A program made the translations under genes and the position numbers. 64,000 nt of DNA, from the NCBI GenBank assembly GCA_027920525.1, contig CP115858.1, positions 1,302,001 through 1,366,000 on the forward strand. Direction: 5' to 3'. Below the pieces are notes generated by a model that searched no databases, was not told where the DNA came from, and worked only from the letters and a program-made list of their open reading frames with translations. Origin of the DNA: Chryseobacterium daecheongense (GTDB lineage Bacteria > Bacteroidota > Bacteroidia > Flavobacteriales > Weeksellaceae). Below, piece by piece: positions 1 to 8,106 of the stretch. The first letter of the stretch is position 1. Each line of letters starts with the position of its first letter.

Positions 1-15
1 CCTTTGCCAGCAATC

Positions 16-23
16 TATTTTTG
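16..23 (+). promoter_or_regulatory. Bacteroidetes -7 box of the P460 cytochrome gene
   Basis: TATTTTTG matches the Bacteroidetes -7 consensus TAnnTTTG and lies 21 bases before the ATG at 45. An in-frame TTG at 21 falls inside the box, which argues for the ATG as start. The -33 element would lie beyond the left edge. Confidence 0.5.
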
Positions 24-44
24 AATCATAAAAATAAAACGATT

Positions 45-1040
45 ATGGATTCAGTAAAGAAAAAGAGAACAACAAAACCCATTGCTATATTATTTATAGC
101 TATTGTGGGAGTCTTTGCAGGATTACAGCTTTTCAATTCTCCTATTGAAGGTAAACCTGTAACCGGCACCATTGAAGCACCGCACGAGGTGATTGCCGTT
201 CTGGAAAGATCGTGCTTCAACTGCCATTCTAATGAACAGAAACTAAGCTGGTATGATAAGCTTGCTCCCATGTCATGGGGTGTAAAAAAGGATGTTGAAA
301 GAGCAAGGGAGGTCATGAATTTTTCTGAATGGTCAAAGGTTTCACCAGGTGAACACAAAGGCAGAATGTATTCCATATTGAATATGATGCAAGCCGGAAA
401 AATGCCTCTTCACGAATATACCTTACTGCATGCGTCTGCAAAAGTTTCAGCAAAAGATATTGAAGTTATCAGAAAATACACACTATCTCTTTCGGGAAAA
501 AATCTTTCACCGGCAAACACAAAAGAGGTAAAACCCCTTCAACAAGATATAAAAACAGCTTCTGTAAGCCATTCTGGTTTTCCGGTTTCACCAAATGGAG
601 TAAAATATACACCGGAGTTTAAAAACTGGAAAGTAATCAGTATGAGTACATTATTTGATAATTCCATCCGCGTTATCTATGGAAACAGCATTGCCGTAAA
701 AGCAGTTGAAACAGACAATTTCCATCCATGGCCGGACGGCAGCATCGTAGTAAAAGCAGTATGGAAACAGACAGAAGCTCCTGATGGAGAAATCAGACCT
801 GGCGAATTTGTTAATGCTCAGTTTATGGTAAAAGATTCAAAAAAATACACCGATACCGAAGGATGGGGTTTCGCCAAATTCTCGGGTAAAGATCTTCACC
901 CTACCGGAAATACGGCATCATTTGCCAGAGAATCATGTATTGCCTGTCATCGTCAGCTGGCAGAGCCTACAGGATATTTATTCGACGTACCGATGAAAGT
1001 AAACACCAAAAATCTAATCGAAAAACTACAGACAAAATGA
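45..1040 (+). CDS. Haem-binding domain / cytochrome P460 family protein, di-haem c
   Basis: A probable periplasmic c-type cytochrome of 331 residues. One hydrophobic segment at about residues 11-30 works as signal anchor. An N-terminal haem-binding domain carries CFNCH (Cys57, Cys60, His61), and a C-terminal P460-like domain (about residues 185-331) carries CIACH near residue 298, so two covalent haems are expected. Family knowledge: Haem_bd plus P460 fusions are common in Bacteroidetes, and P460-type cytochromes handle small nitrogen compounds in other bacteria, but the substrate here is unknown. The ATG at 45 is preferred because the upstream TTG overlaps the -7 box. The stop overlaps the next gene's start as ATGA, implying translational coupling. 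Confidence 0.8.
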   Translation: MDSVKKKRTTKPIAILFIAIVGVFAGLQLFNSPIEGKPVTGTIEAPHEVIAVLERSCFNCHSNEQKLSWYDKLAPMSWGVKKDVERAREVMNFSEWSKVSPGEHKGRMYSILNMMQAGKMPLHEYTLLHASAKVSAKDIEVIRKYTLSLSGKNLSPANTKEVKPLQQDIKTASVSHSGFPVSPNGVKYTPEFKNWKVISMSTLFDNSIRVIYGNSIAVKAVETDNFHPWPDGSIVVKAVWKQTEAPDGEIRPGEFVNAQFMVKDSKKYTDTEGWGFAKFSGKDLHPTGNTASFARESCIACHRQLAEPTGYLFDVPMKVNTKNLIEKLQTK

Positions 1041-1483
1041 ATAAAATAATTATAGCCATGATAGGAAGTTTTCTTTTTTTAATTTCATGCAAAACTGAAA
1101 ATTCCAAGGACTGGGAGCATGTCCGTCTTGTGTTTGATGCCGGTGGGCTACAGTTCATTGCCTCATCTTTAAATACGAAAAAAGAGACGATGTCCGCCCT
1201 ATACGGAAACAGTCAGGCCCTTCAATCTTTATCCAATAAAAATGATAAGCCGCTGCCCGGAACAAAAATGAAACTTGTCATCTGGAAATATCATGAAAAC
1301 CCGCAATATACCGGAGGTACTATCACTGGTGAGCTGGTGAGCGTAGAAACTGTTGAAACCGGTATAAAAGGATCAGTCTCTTACCGGAAAGAGCTGGATA
1401 ACGAAAAGGAACCCGGCATCTTTCAGACTAAAGAACAAAGAATACAGTATATGATGGGCTATCAACCGGTCGTTATGCCGTAA
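1037..1483 (+). CDS. P460-like lipoprotein without a haem motif
   Basis: A 148-residue predicted lipoprotein. The signal peptide ends in a lipobox, LISC, with Cys18 as lipidation site. The ATG at 1037 was chosen because it starts this signal peptide and forms an ATGA overlap with the preceding cytochrome. The mature part aligns by eye with that cytochrome's P460 domain: the stretch ALYGNSQALQSL resembles VIYGNSIAVKAV, and both continue with a proline/glycine turn followed by V(I/W)WK. It has no CXXCH, and its only cysteine is the lipobox one, so it is unlikely to bind haem c. It may be a partner or a degenerate paralogue of the upstream protein. Its function is not known. Confidence 0.7.
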   Translation: MNKIIIAMIGSFLFLISCKTENSKDWEHVRLVFDAGGLQFIASSLNTKKETMSALYGNSQALQSLSNKNDKPLPGTKMKLVIWKYHENPQYTGGTITGELVSVETVETGIKGSVSYRKELDNEKEPGIFQTKEQRIQYMMGYQPVVMP

Positions 1484-1585
1484 AAATAATGCAATCTGAG
1501 ATTCACCAGCAGTCTCAGATTGTATTTATTTAATAGTTATCATTAAAAAATATTAATTTCACATTTTTAAATCCAATTCTTCTTA

Positions 1586-2599
1586 ATGCAACAAGAAAAA
1601 ATAAAAATATCACAGGCTGTTATCTGGATAAGCTCTATTGTTTTGGGGGCACTTTCCTCAGTTCCTCAGCTTGCTTCCCATGATTTTAATCTCATGGAAG
1701 CTGTGGTTAATGCAGCCATTACTTCAGCATTTGCAGTTGTTATGTGGTACCTCAACATTTTTTTACTCAATCGTAATACAAAGAAACGTCAGGGAATTTC
1801 ATACTCCCGGCTTTTGGTTGTCCTTGCCCTGGGGATGGTTGTGATGTTTGGCCTTGCCTGGATCCAGCAGCTTATTTTATCCCATATTAATTTCGGACCT
1901 GTTATGCTGATGGTGGAAGTAAGAGGAATCCTTATCAACCTTGTTTTCTATATGTTTTTAAATCTTGTACAGCATAATTACGCCGGCCAGCAGGTTCATC
2001 TGGAACTAGAAAAAGTAAAAAGCGATAATTTAGGTGCTCAATATGAATTATTAAAACAACAGGTAAATCCCCATTTTCTTTTCAACAGTTTAAATACGCT
2101 TAAATCCATGGTGGAAACGCATGATGAGGAAACCATTGATTTCATTATCAAGCTTTCTGACTTTTATCGTTTCACCCTGGAAAGCAGAAAACTCGACCTT
2201 ATCACCGTTGAAGAAGAAATGAAAATACTTAATTCTTACCTTTTCCTGCAAAAAGCCAGGTTTGGTAACGGATTTACCTTTACCGATACTCTCGGTAAAG
2301 ATACGCTCAAAACCCTTATCCCTCCGTTTACCCTGCAATTACTGGTGGAAAACTGTATTAAACACAATATTGTTTCCCAGAGTAAACCTCTTCATATCAG
2401 CATCTATGATGCTAATCAAAAGATCATTATTGAAAATCCTATCCAGCGGAAATTGGTTCCGGAAGATTCATTAGGAGTTGGCCTGAATAACGTCAATATG
2501 CGTTACAAACATCTTCTGGACCAGGAAATCGACATTTTAGATAACAATCAAATTTTCCAAATAAAACTACCATTTATCCATGAATATCATCATCATTGA
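1586..2599 (+). CDS. LytS/YesM-type sensor histidine kinase
   Basis: A membrane sensor kinase of 337 residues. About four hydrophobic helices fill residues 10-130, then a short coiled-coil-like linker leads to a His_kinase domain with QQVNPHFLFNSLN, where His163 is the predicted phosphoacceptor. The C-terminal ATPase part has an N-box-like LLVENCIKHN and a GVGLNN glycine motif. There is no extracellular sensing domain, so the membrane helices probably sense the signal. It overlaps the following LytTR regulator gene by 20 bases, a standard arrangement for a cognate pair. The likely phosphorelay target is Asp55 of that regulator. The stimulus cannot be read from the sequence. Confidence 0.9.
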   Translation: MQQEKIKISQAVIWISSIVLGALSSVPQLASHDFNLMEAVVNAAITSAFAVVMWYLNIFLLNRNTKKRQGISYSRLLVVLALGMVVMFGLAWIQQLILSHINFGPVMLMVEVRGILINLVFYMFLNLVQHNYAGQQVHLELEKVKSDNLGAQYELLKQQVNPHFLFNSLNTLKSMVETHDEETIDFIIKLSDFYRFTLESRKLDLITVEEEMKILNSYLFLQKARFGNGFTFTDTLGKDTLKTLIPPFTLQLLVENCIKHNIVSQSKPLHISIYDANQKIIIENPIQRKLVPEDSLGVGLNNVNMRYKHLLDQEIDILDNNQIFQIKLPFIHEYHHH

Positions 2600-3347
2600 A
2601 GACGAGTTCAGAGCCGCAAAATCCTTACAGAATTTAATTAAAGAACTAAAACCGGAATCTGTTATATCCGGAGTTTATGACAGCATAGAATCCAGTGTGG
2701 CTGCTTTGCAGAACAATACAAAGCCCGACCTGATCTTTATGGACATCCACCTTTCTGATGGGTTATCATTTGAAATTTTTAAGCAGGCAGATATTACCTG
2801 CCCCGTGGTCTTTTGTACTGCCTTTGACCAGTATATGCTGGACGCTTTCAAAAGTAAAGGAGTAGATTACGTTTTAAAACCTTTTTCACGTGAAGATATT
2901 GCAGAGGCATTACGAAAAGTGGACGAGCTCAAAAAGTTTTTCCAGAAAACGGAAATCCCGGAACTGGAAGCACTTTTACAAAAAATAGCTCAGCCACAAA
3001 CTGCTACCAAAAGTAGTTTCCTGGTCTTTAAAAATCAAAAATACACCACTATTCTTACCGAAAATATAGCCTATTTCTACATTCACAACGAAATGACCCA
3101 TCTGGTTACTTTTGATAAACAACAATTTTCACTTTCACAATCGTTGGGACAGGTCGCTGAGCAGGTTTCTCCAAAACAATTTTTCAGGGTGAACAGGCAG
3201 TATATTGTGAATTTCAGCGCTATTAAAGAAATGGAGCATTATTTCCAACGTAAAATCTATGTAAAGTTAGTTATCGACACACCGGAAAAGCTTCTTATCA
3301 ATAAAGAAAAAACGCATAGTTTCTTTTCCTGGCTGGAAGATCGTTAA
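2580..3347 (+). CDS. LytTR-family response regulator
   Basis: A 255-residue two-component regulator. The receiver domain (about residues 1-120) has the acidic pair Glu7/Asp8 and phosphoacceptor Asp55 within LIFMDIHL, plus the switch Lys in VLKPF. The C-terminal LytTR DNA-binding domain spans about residues 145-255 and includes the RVNRQYIVN signature. The start lies inside the end of the kinase gene, so the two are probably translationally coupled. LytTR proteins bind direct repeats upstream of target promoters. The DUF1223 and DoxX genes downstream are candidate targets by position only. A terminator follows at 3376-3416. Confidence 0.92.
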   Translation: MNIIIIEDEFRAAKSLQNLIKELKPESVISGVYDSIESSVAALQNNTKPDLIFMDIHLSDGLSFEIFKQADITCPVVFCTAFDQYMLDAFKSKGVDYVLKPFSREDIAEALRKVDELKKFFQKTEIPELEALLQKIAQPQTATKSSFLVFKNQKYTTILTENIAYFYIHNEMTHLVTFDKQQFSLSQSLGQVAEQVSPKQFFRVNRQYIVNFSAIKEMEHYFQRKIYVKLVIDTPEKLLINKEKTHSFFSWLEDR

Positions 3348-3375
3348 CAGCTAATTTCTTAAATCTATATTTTTC

Positions 3376-3416
3376 AGGGTTCACCTTTCGATTTGTCTGG
3401 TTGAGCCCTTTTTTCA
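3376..3416 (+). terminator. Rho-independent terminator after the LytTR regulator
   Basis: An imperfect stem of AGGGTTCACC (3376-3385) with GGTTGAGCCCT (3399-3409), containing one G-U pair and one bulge, is followed by a run of T. It sits 29 bases after the regulator's stop. Confidence 0.65.
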
Positions 3417-3439
3417 TTTTTTAGCATCCCCTAGGTATC

Positions 3440-3447
3440 TACTTTTG
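3440..3447 (+). promoter_or_regulatory. -7 box of the DUF1223 gene
   Basis: TACTTTTG fits TAnnTTTG and ends 17 bases before the ATG at 3465. At the -33 position there is only TTTT instead of TTTG, so the promoter may be weak or need an activator. Confidence 0.45.
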
Positions 3448-3464
3448 AATAAAAATTAAAAGAA

Positions 3465-4244
3465 ATGATATCTAAAAAACTTTTCATAGTAGGAGCATTT
3501 GTAGCTTTACTATTTACTGTTTCTGCCTTTATGCAGAAAGATAAACCACATGAAAGCTTTAAAAAAATTGCATCAGGTAAAAGCAATGGCTTTGCGGTCC
3601 TTGAACTCTTTACTTCTGAAGGATGTTCAAGCTGCCCTCCGGCAGATGCCCTGATGGGAGAAATTAAAGAGAACAACAAAGATCAGCCTGTCTATATTCT
3701 CGCGTATCATGTGGATTACTGGAACCGTCTAGGATGGAAAGACAGATTCAGCAGCATTGAAAATTCAGAGCGCCAACAGCAATACAGCAGAATACTGGAT
3801 TCCCAGGTATACACCCCACAGCTCGTTGTCAACGGAAAACAACAATTTGTAGGATCAGACAGGGAAGCTGTAGAAAACTCCATCATCAACGCTGTAAGCC
3901 ACACAGCAAGCAGTTCTATAGACCTTAAAGCTGAATCCGATTCTAAGCAGATCAATATTCACTATAAGGTATCAGGAAATGATTCTCATAGTAAACTCTT
4001 ACTTACATTGGTACAGAAAAAAGCATCAACTAACGTTGCAAAAGGTGAAAATGAAGGACGACACCTGAATCACTGGCAAATTGTTCACAAGCAGATTCAG
4101 ATTTCATTACAAAATAATTCTGAAGGTGTTTCTACTTTTTCAATACCTGAAAACTTCAATACCACAGACTGGGAAATTATAGGATTTGTTCAAAATACAA
4201 AAACCGGCCAGATCTCAGGTGCATCAAAAGCTACATTTCAATAA
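3465..4244 (+). CDS. DUF1223 thioredoxin-fold protein
   Basis: An exported or membrane-tethered protein of 259 residues with an N-terminal hydrophobic segment (about 5-23). The thioredoxin-like core starts near residue 43 with LELFTSEGCSSCPPAD, so Cys54 and Cys57 form a CSSC redox motif. Later come YHVDYWNRLGWKD and YTPQLVVNG, which are typical of DUF1223. The C-terminal 90 residues are beta-rich. Family knowledge: DUF1223 proteins are of unknown function, and redox activity is inferred from the CXXC and fold. It has its own -7 box and is 43 bases upstream of a DoxX-like gene, so the two are probably co-transcribed. Confidence 0.85.
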   Translation: MISKKLFIVGAFVALLFTVSAFMQKDKPHESFKKIASGKSNGFAVLELFTSEGCSSCPPADALMGEIKENNKDQPVYILAYHVDYWNRLGWKDRFSSIENSERQQQYSRILDSQVYTPQLVVNGKQQFVGSDREAVENSIINAVSHTASSSIDLKAESDSKQINIHYKVSGNDSHSKLLLTLVQKKASTNVAKGENEGRHLNHWQIVHKQIQISLQNNSEGVSTFSIPENFNTTDWEIIGFVQNTKTGQISGASKATFQ

Positions 4245-4287
4245 CATACACATTAAACAATATATAACAATTTAAAACAATAAAAAA

Positions 4288-4686
4288 ATGAAAACAAAAA
4301 CAACAAAAATCATCTATTGGTCAGGCGCTATCTTTATGTCATTATGGTTTGGAGCAAGTGGCTTCTTTGAATTGACTAAAAATCCGGTAGTATGGGATAT
4401 TACCCAGCAGCTAGGATACCCTCCTCACTTTATTTATATCCTTGGTGTTTTTAAACTTGCAGGAGTTACCGTACTTTTAATTCCAAACAAATTACTGAGA
4501 TTAAAAGAATGGATATTCGCCGGAATGTTTTTCGATATTATTTTCGCATTCTTTTCCAAAATTGCCGTCCTAGGATTTCCTTCTACGATCGATGCGATCA
4601 TAGCATTTTCAGTCCTTTCCGTTACATATCTTATGTTCAGAAAAATGTACAGTCCGGAATTGATCTTTGATGAACCCGGCTTTTAA
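4288..4686 (+). CDS. DoxX-like inner-membrane protein
   Basis: A 132-residue protein with four predicted hydrophobic helices, at about residues 9-28, 49-67, 74-95 and 101-118. The motif WFGASGFFELTKNP in the first helix and loop is typical of the small DoxX/DoxX_2 families. Members are integral membrane proteins, some of which work with thiol-redox partners. The adjacent DUF1223 gene with its CSSC motif fits that theme, but a functional link is inference. The gene ends just before a strong bidirectional terminator. Confidence 0.75.
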   Translation: MKTKTTKIIYWSGAIFMSLWFGASGFFELTKNPVVWDITQQLGYPPHFIYILGVFKLAGVTVLLIPNKLLRLKEWIFAGMFFDIIFAFFSKIAVLGFPSTIDAIIAFSVLSVTYLMFRKMYSPELIFDEPGF

Positions 4687-4701
4687 TTCAAAGTTCTCCT
4701 T

Positions 4702-4741
4702 AATAAGAAAATCCTACTGTTCTCAGTAGGATTTTCTTATT
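4702..4741. terminator. Bidirectional terminator between convergent genes
   Basis: A perfect 18-base stem (4702-4719 with 4724-4741) encloses a 4-base loop and is flanked by A and T runs on both sides. It separates the DoxX gene (+) from the MBL hydrolase gene (-). Confidence 0.9.
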
Positions 4742-4745
4742 CTTT

Positions 4746-5741
4746 TTAGCTCATAAAAACCTCAGGAACCCATTCAAATGTGTTCCCTTTCTTTTTAGTA
4801 AACCCTAAACCGGGCCATGGTAAATGGTACGCAAAAGCTCTGGATCTCGTTTCCGCCAGTTGTTCAAGTATTTTTTTCCTTGAAGCAATGGCTATATCGA
4901 GGTCCGTATCACCAAAGTATCCCCAGTCAGGATGCGGAAATAAAATGACATCCGAGTGCATTAAATCTGCAATATATAGAAGTTGTTCATTACCTGAGGT
5001 AATAGTAACCAAAGTAAGACCTGGTGTATGTCCTGGAGCTAACTGAAAACTGAATTGATTATACAGCATCTTTTCAAGATCATAAAATTTTAATTGAGGT
5101 TGTATCACCTTAAGAATATTCTGAATGCCAGGAATAATCTGATTAAGAAATTCGGGTTGATCCTTTAGTGCGCTGTTAGTGAAATCCTTGATTGTTGCCT
5201 TCATCCAGAAATCATATTCAACTTTTGAAATAAACAACCGGGCATTTGGAAAAACCAATTGATTCTGCTTATCTACTACTCCACCTATATGATCAGGATG
5301 AGCGTGAGAAAGAAATACATCTGTAATATCAGAAGGTAAAAAACCAGCCTTTTTAAGGCTTTTCAATAAAAATCCGGTTCTGCTATCGGCAAAAATTCCC
5401 ATCCCGGTATCCAGTAGAATCAATCTGTCTTTTGTTTTAACCAACAGTACATTCATTGCCATGTCGATCGAATTTTCCGGACGGAAATTATCTTTGAGTA
5501 TTGCTTTCAATTCAGATATATTTCCACGTGGAGCAAAGGAATTAAGATTTTCCTCATGGATTAATCCATCTGTAAGAATAAATAAGTCCAGATCGTCCAA
5601 TTTTATTTTTTTCACTCCGGAAAGATCATCTTCTGCGCTTATACTGAAGGAATTTTTCTCCCGCGCCAACGAGCTGGAAAAAGGAATTATACTAAAAGCT
5701 CCTGCTAAAATTCCATTTTTTAAAAGTTCTCTTCTATTCAT
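4746..5741 (-). CDS. MBL-fold metallohydrolase with twin-arginine-like leader
   Basis: A 331-residue metallo-beta-lactamase-fold hydrolase. The start at 5741 gives MNRRELLKNG followed by a hydrophobic stretch, which resembles a Tat leader and makes the protein probably periplasmic. The first zinc motif is SHAHPDHIGG. Further zinc ligands are likely in GHTPGLT and ADLMH. The fold is shared by lactonases, glyoxalases and quorum-quenching enzymes, so the substrate is undetermined. The longer upstream reading frame runs into the exporter gene and has no signal peptide, so I reject it. Only 2 bases separate its start from the MFS exporter stop, so they share a transcript. Confidence 0.85.
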   Translation of the reverse strand: MNRRELLKNGILAGAFSIIPFSSSLAREKNSFSISAEDDLSGVKKIKLDDLDLFILTDGLIHEENLNSFAPRGNISELKAILKDNFRPENSIDMAMNVLLVKTKDRLILLDTGMGIFADSRTGFLLKSLKKAGFLPSDITDVFLSHAHPDHIGGVVDKQNQLVFPNARLFISKVEYDFWMKATIKDFTNSALKDQPEFLNQIIPGIQNILKVIQPQLKFYDLEKMLYNQFSFQLAPGHTPGLTLVTITSGNEQLLYIADLMHSDVILFPHPDWGYFGDTDLDIAIASRKKILEQLAETRSRAFAYHLPWPGLGFTKKKGNTFEWVPEVFMS

Positions 5742-5743
5742 GA

Positions 5744-6934
5744 TTAAATGTGTGCTTTTCTGATTTTGATCATACTTAAAATAAAAAGCCCCAAAATACC
5801 CAGCACAAAGTAACCTTCTGCTACCTGCAGCTGGAACTGAGGTTTTATAAGACTTGCAATACCATAGCTTATGGCTGAAGTAATGATAAATGCCACTCCT
5901 CCGGTTAATCCTCCGGCAATACCTGCCGAACTTGGAAATCGTCCGATACAATAAGAAAAATAGTTATTGAAAATAAATCCGGCTGTCACATGAATTGCAA
6001 AAGCAAAAGCAACAAGGCTGTACAGATTACTTACATAGTAAGAAAAAATGAACATTAAAATAATTAAAATCAACTGAATAAAATTAGCATATCGGATCTT
6101 AGGCAGAAAGGCCTTGTTGATTAACGCTTTTCCCAAAAACCCACCTGTCATCCAGGCCAATCCCAAAATCAGAGAAACATATCCCGCAGTAACTTCAGAA
6201 TATCCCATTTTATGCTCGATAATAAAGGCCCCGCATAGATTAAAGAATATTACCATCGCATAACTAAGCCCACACATCAGCATCCCATAGAAAAAATCTT
6301 TGGTTTTAAACATGGAATTATACTCTTGGATCAGGAAACTGATGCGAAAAGGATTCCGTACCTTTAAAGTCTCCCCCGAAAATACCAGTTCTAAAATAAG
6401 AAGCAGTAAACTGTATCCCGCCAGAACGTAGAAATTGGATTGCCATCCGAAACTCTTTTGGAGATAACCTCCGATGAACGGAGCGATGATAGGCCCTACA
6501 GACCATACGATCGTCATGATACTCAAATAATGTTTTCGCTGTTCTCCTTCGTACACGTCTACAAAAAAGGCCCGCTTGGAAACGACGGCAAAACCGGATA
6601 ACATACCGTGGAGGACACGCATCGCATAGATTACCATAATATTTTTAGTCGTTGCCGTAATTAAAAAGGTGATCACAAAAAAGGCCAGTGAAAAAATGGA
6701 CACCGGATAACGCCCAAATGAATCTACAACACTCCCGGCAAAGAACTGCGTTATTCCATAGCTGATCAAAAATATAGAAAGTGTAAGCTGGATACTGCTT
6801 TCAGGTAAATGAAGCTCTGTTGCCATGCTGGGCATAGAAGGTAAATAAATATCCGTTGCCAGACCAGACATCGGAATTACTGCAAAAGCCAGCACAGTAG
6901 CTATCAATTGATTCTTTTCTTTAAGAGTTCTCAT
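5744..6934 (-). CDS. MFS drug-resistance transporter, Bcr/CflA-like
   Basis: A 396-residue inner-membrane proton-coupled exporter of the major facilitator superfamily with about 12 hydrophobic helices. The N-terminal MSGLATDIYLPSMPSM and the following helix match the Bcr/CflA drug-resistance subfamily, which exports compounds such as bicyclomycin, chloramphenicol or sulfonamides in other bacteria. The actual substrate here is unknown. It lies between the aldo/keto reductase and the MBL hydrolase on the same strand, 71 bases after the reductase. Together they suggest a small detoxification unit under the AraC regulator further upstream. Confidence 0.85.
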   Translation of the reverse strand: MRTLKEKNQLIATVLAFAVIPMSGLATDIYLPSMPSMATELHLPESSIQLTLSIFLISYGITQFFAGSVVDSFGRYPVSIFSLAFFVITFLITATTKNIMVIYAMRVLHGMLSGFAVVSKRAFFVDVYEGEQRKHYLSIMTIVWSVGPIIAPFIGGYLQKSFGWQSNFYVLAGYSLLLLILELVFSGETLKVRNPFRISFLIQEYNSMFKTKDFFYGMLMCGLSYAMVIFFNLCGAFIIEHKMGYSEVTAGYVSLILGLAWMTGGFLGKALINKAFLPKIRYANFIQLILIILMFIFSYYVSNLYSLVAFAFAIHVTAGFIFNNYFSYCIGRFPSSAGIAGGLTGGVAFIITSAISYGIASLIKPQFQLQVAEGYFVLGILGLFILSMIKIRKAHI

Positions 6935-7005
6935 TCCTCTTTTTATTTTTCTTTCAAAAAAAATCTGGATTTCCGAATAATCAGAAATCCAAACTTAAAA
7001 TTTAT

Positions 7006-8007
7006 TTAATTATTAACCAGTTTCATTGAACCCTCGTTATATCTTTCTCCCACATTTGGATATTTCTTCAGAATCGTATCAATAGTATCAAGTTCAGATT
7101 GTGAAAGCTCTACATCAATCGCTCCGATATTTTCTTCGAGATACTTAATACGCTTGGTTCCTGGGATAGGAATAATATCATCCCCTTGATTAAGTACCCA
7201 GGCCAAAGCCAGCTGGGTTCCTTTGATTCCTTTGGAGCTTGCCAGTTCATTAAATTCCTGAACCAGCTTTCTGTTGTTCTCAAGACTTTCTTCCTGGTAA
7301 CGTGGTAAAGACCTTCTGAAATCATCTTCTCCAAAATTCTGTACCTCATTAATGTTAGCAAAGAGCCCTCTTGCCAGTGGAGAATAAGGAACTAAGGCAA
7401 TCCCCAGCTCTCTTATGGTTGGCAAAATTTCTTTTTCTACATCTTTTGTTAAAATGGAGTATTCCGATTGTAACGCAGTAATGGGATGAATTTTATTTGC
7501 CTTTTTGATAGATTCTGCTGAAGCCTCAGACAAACCTATATATTTTACTTTTCCGGCCTTTACAAGTTCAGCCATGGCTCCCACTGTTTCTTCAACGGGC
7601 ACATTCGGATCTACCCTGTGTGCATAATAAAGATCTATCGTATCGATTTTTAATCGTTGTAGACTTAAATCTACAGCCTGTCTGATCCATTCCGGCGAAC
7701 CATCAAAATAAGTCCCGGGAGCACCACTATGGCTAGCTTTACCGTCCTTAAACCTGAATCCGAATTTTGTGGCAATGAATATTTTATCCCTGTTCGGAAC
7801 AAGCACTTTGGAAATTAGTTTTTCATTTTCTCCGTTAGCATACATGTCTGCAGTATCCCAGAAATTAACTCCAAGATCCAATGCTTTGTGTAATGTATCA
7901 ATGCTTTCCTTTTCATCTGTAGGTCCGTAAGCAAAGCTCATTCCCATACATCCCAAACCTATTGCAGATAGCTGCTCTCCTGTGTTTCCTAATTTTCTAA
8001 ATTTCAT
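7006..8007 (-). CDS. Aldo/keto reductase
   Basis: A cytosolic NAD(P)H-dependent aldehyde/ketone reductase of 333 residues with the TIM-barrel aldo/keto reductase pattern. The catalytic tetrad is visible: Asp51 and Tyr56 (DTADMY), Lys81 (ATKFGF) and His130 (YYAHRVD). The C-terminal cofactor motif IPGTKRIKYLEEN is also present. It resembles the AKR13 group of YajO/PcpR-like enzymes. The substrate cannot be assigned. A -7 box (8037-8044) and two tandem motif copies (8073-8106) precede it, so the AraC protein encoded immediately upstream probably controls it. Confidence 0.9.
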   Translation of the reverse strand: MKFRKLGNTGEQLSAIGLGCMGMSFAYGPTDEKESIDTLHKALDLGVNFWDTADMYANGENEKLISKVLVPNRDKIFIATKFGFRFKDGKASHSGAPGTYFDGSPEWIRQAVDLSLQRLKIDTIDLYYAHRVDPNVPVEETVGAMAELVKAGKVKYIGLSEASAESIKKANKIHPITALQSEYSILTKDVEKEILPTIRELGIALVPYSPLARGLFANINEVQNFGEDDFRRSLPRYQEESLENNRKLVQEFNELASSKGIKGTQLALAWVLNQGDDIIPIPGTKRIKYLEENIGAIDVELSQSELDTIDTILKKYPNVGERYNEGSMKLVNN

Positions 8008-8036
8008 GATTTTTTTGTGGTTTTAAATTACTGAAA

Positions 8037-8044
8037 CAAAATTA
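8037..8044 (-). promoter_or_regulatory. -7 box of the aldo/keto reductase operon
   Basis: On the minus strand this reads TAATTTTG, a full TAnnTTTG match about 29 bases before the ATG. No TTTG is seen at the -33 position, which fits a promoter that needs an activator. Confidence 0.5.
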
Positions 8045-8072
8045 CAACAACATCAATGATGATTGCATATAG

Positions 8073-8106
8073 AATTCAAACTAAGAATTATAAAATTCAA
8101 ACTAAG
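8073..8106. repeat. Tandem 13-base repeat, candidate AraC operator
   Basis: AATTCAAACTAAG occurs at 8073-8085 and again at 8094-8106, exactly 21 bases apart, which is two helical turns. That is the spacing of tandem half-sites bound by AraC-family activators. The repeats end just upstream of where a -33 element would be. The distal copy overlaps the last codons of the AraC gene. Assignment as operator is inference. Confidence 0.55.

Noticed and set aside
21..44. In-frame TTG start for the P460 cytochrome
   Set aside because: It lies within the -7 box TATTTTTG. The ATG at 45 fits better.
5742..5951. N-terminal extension of the MBL hydrolase
   Set aside because: It overlaps the exporter gene in another frame. 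The ATG at 5741 gives a Tat-like leader and a 2-base gap.
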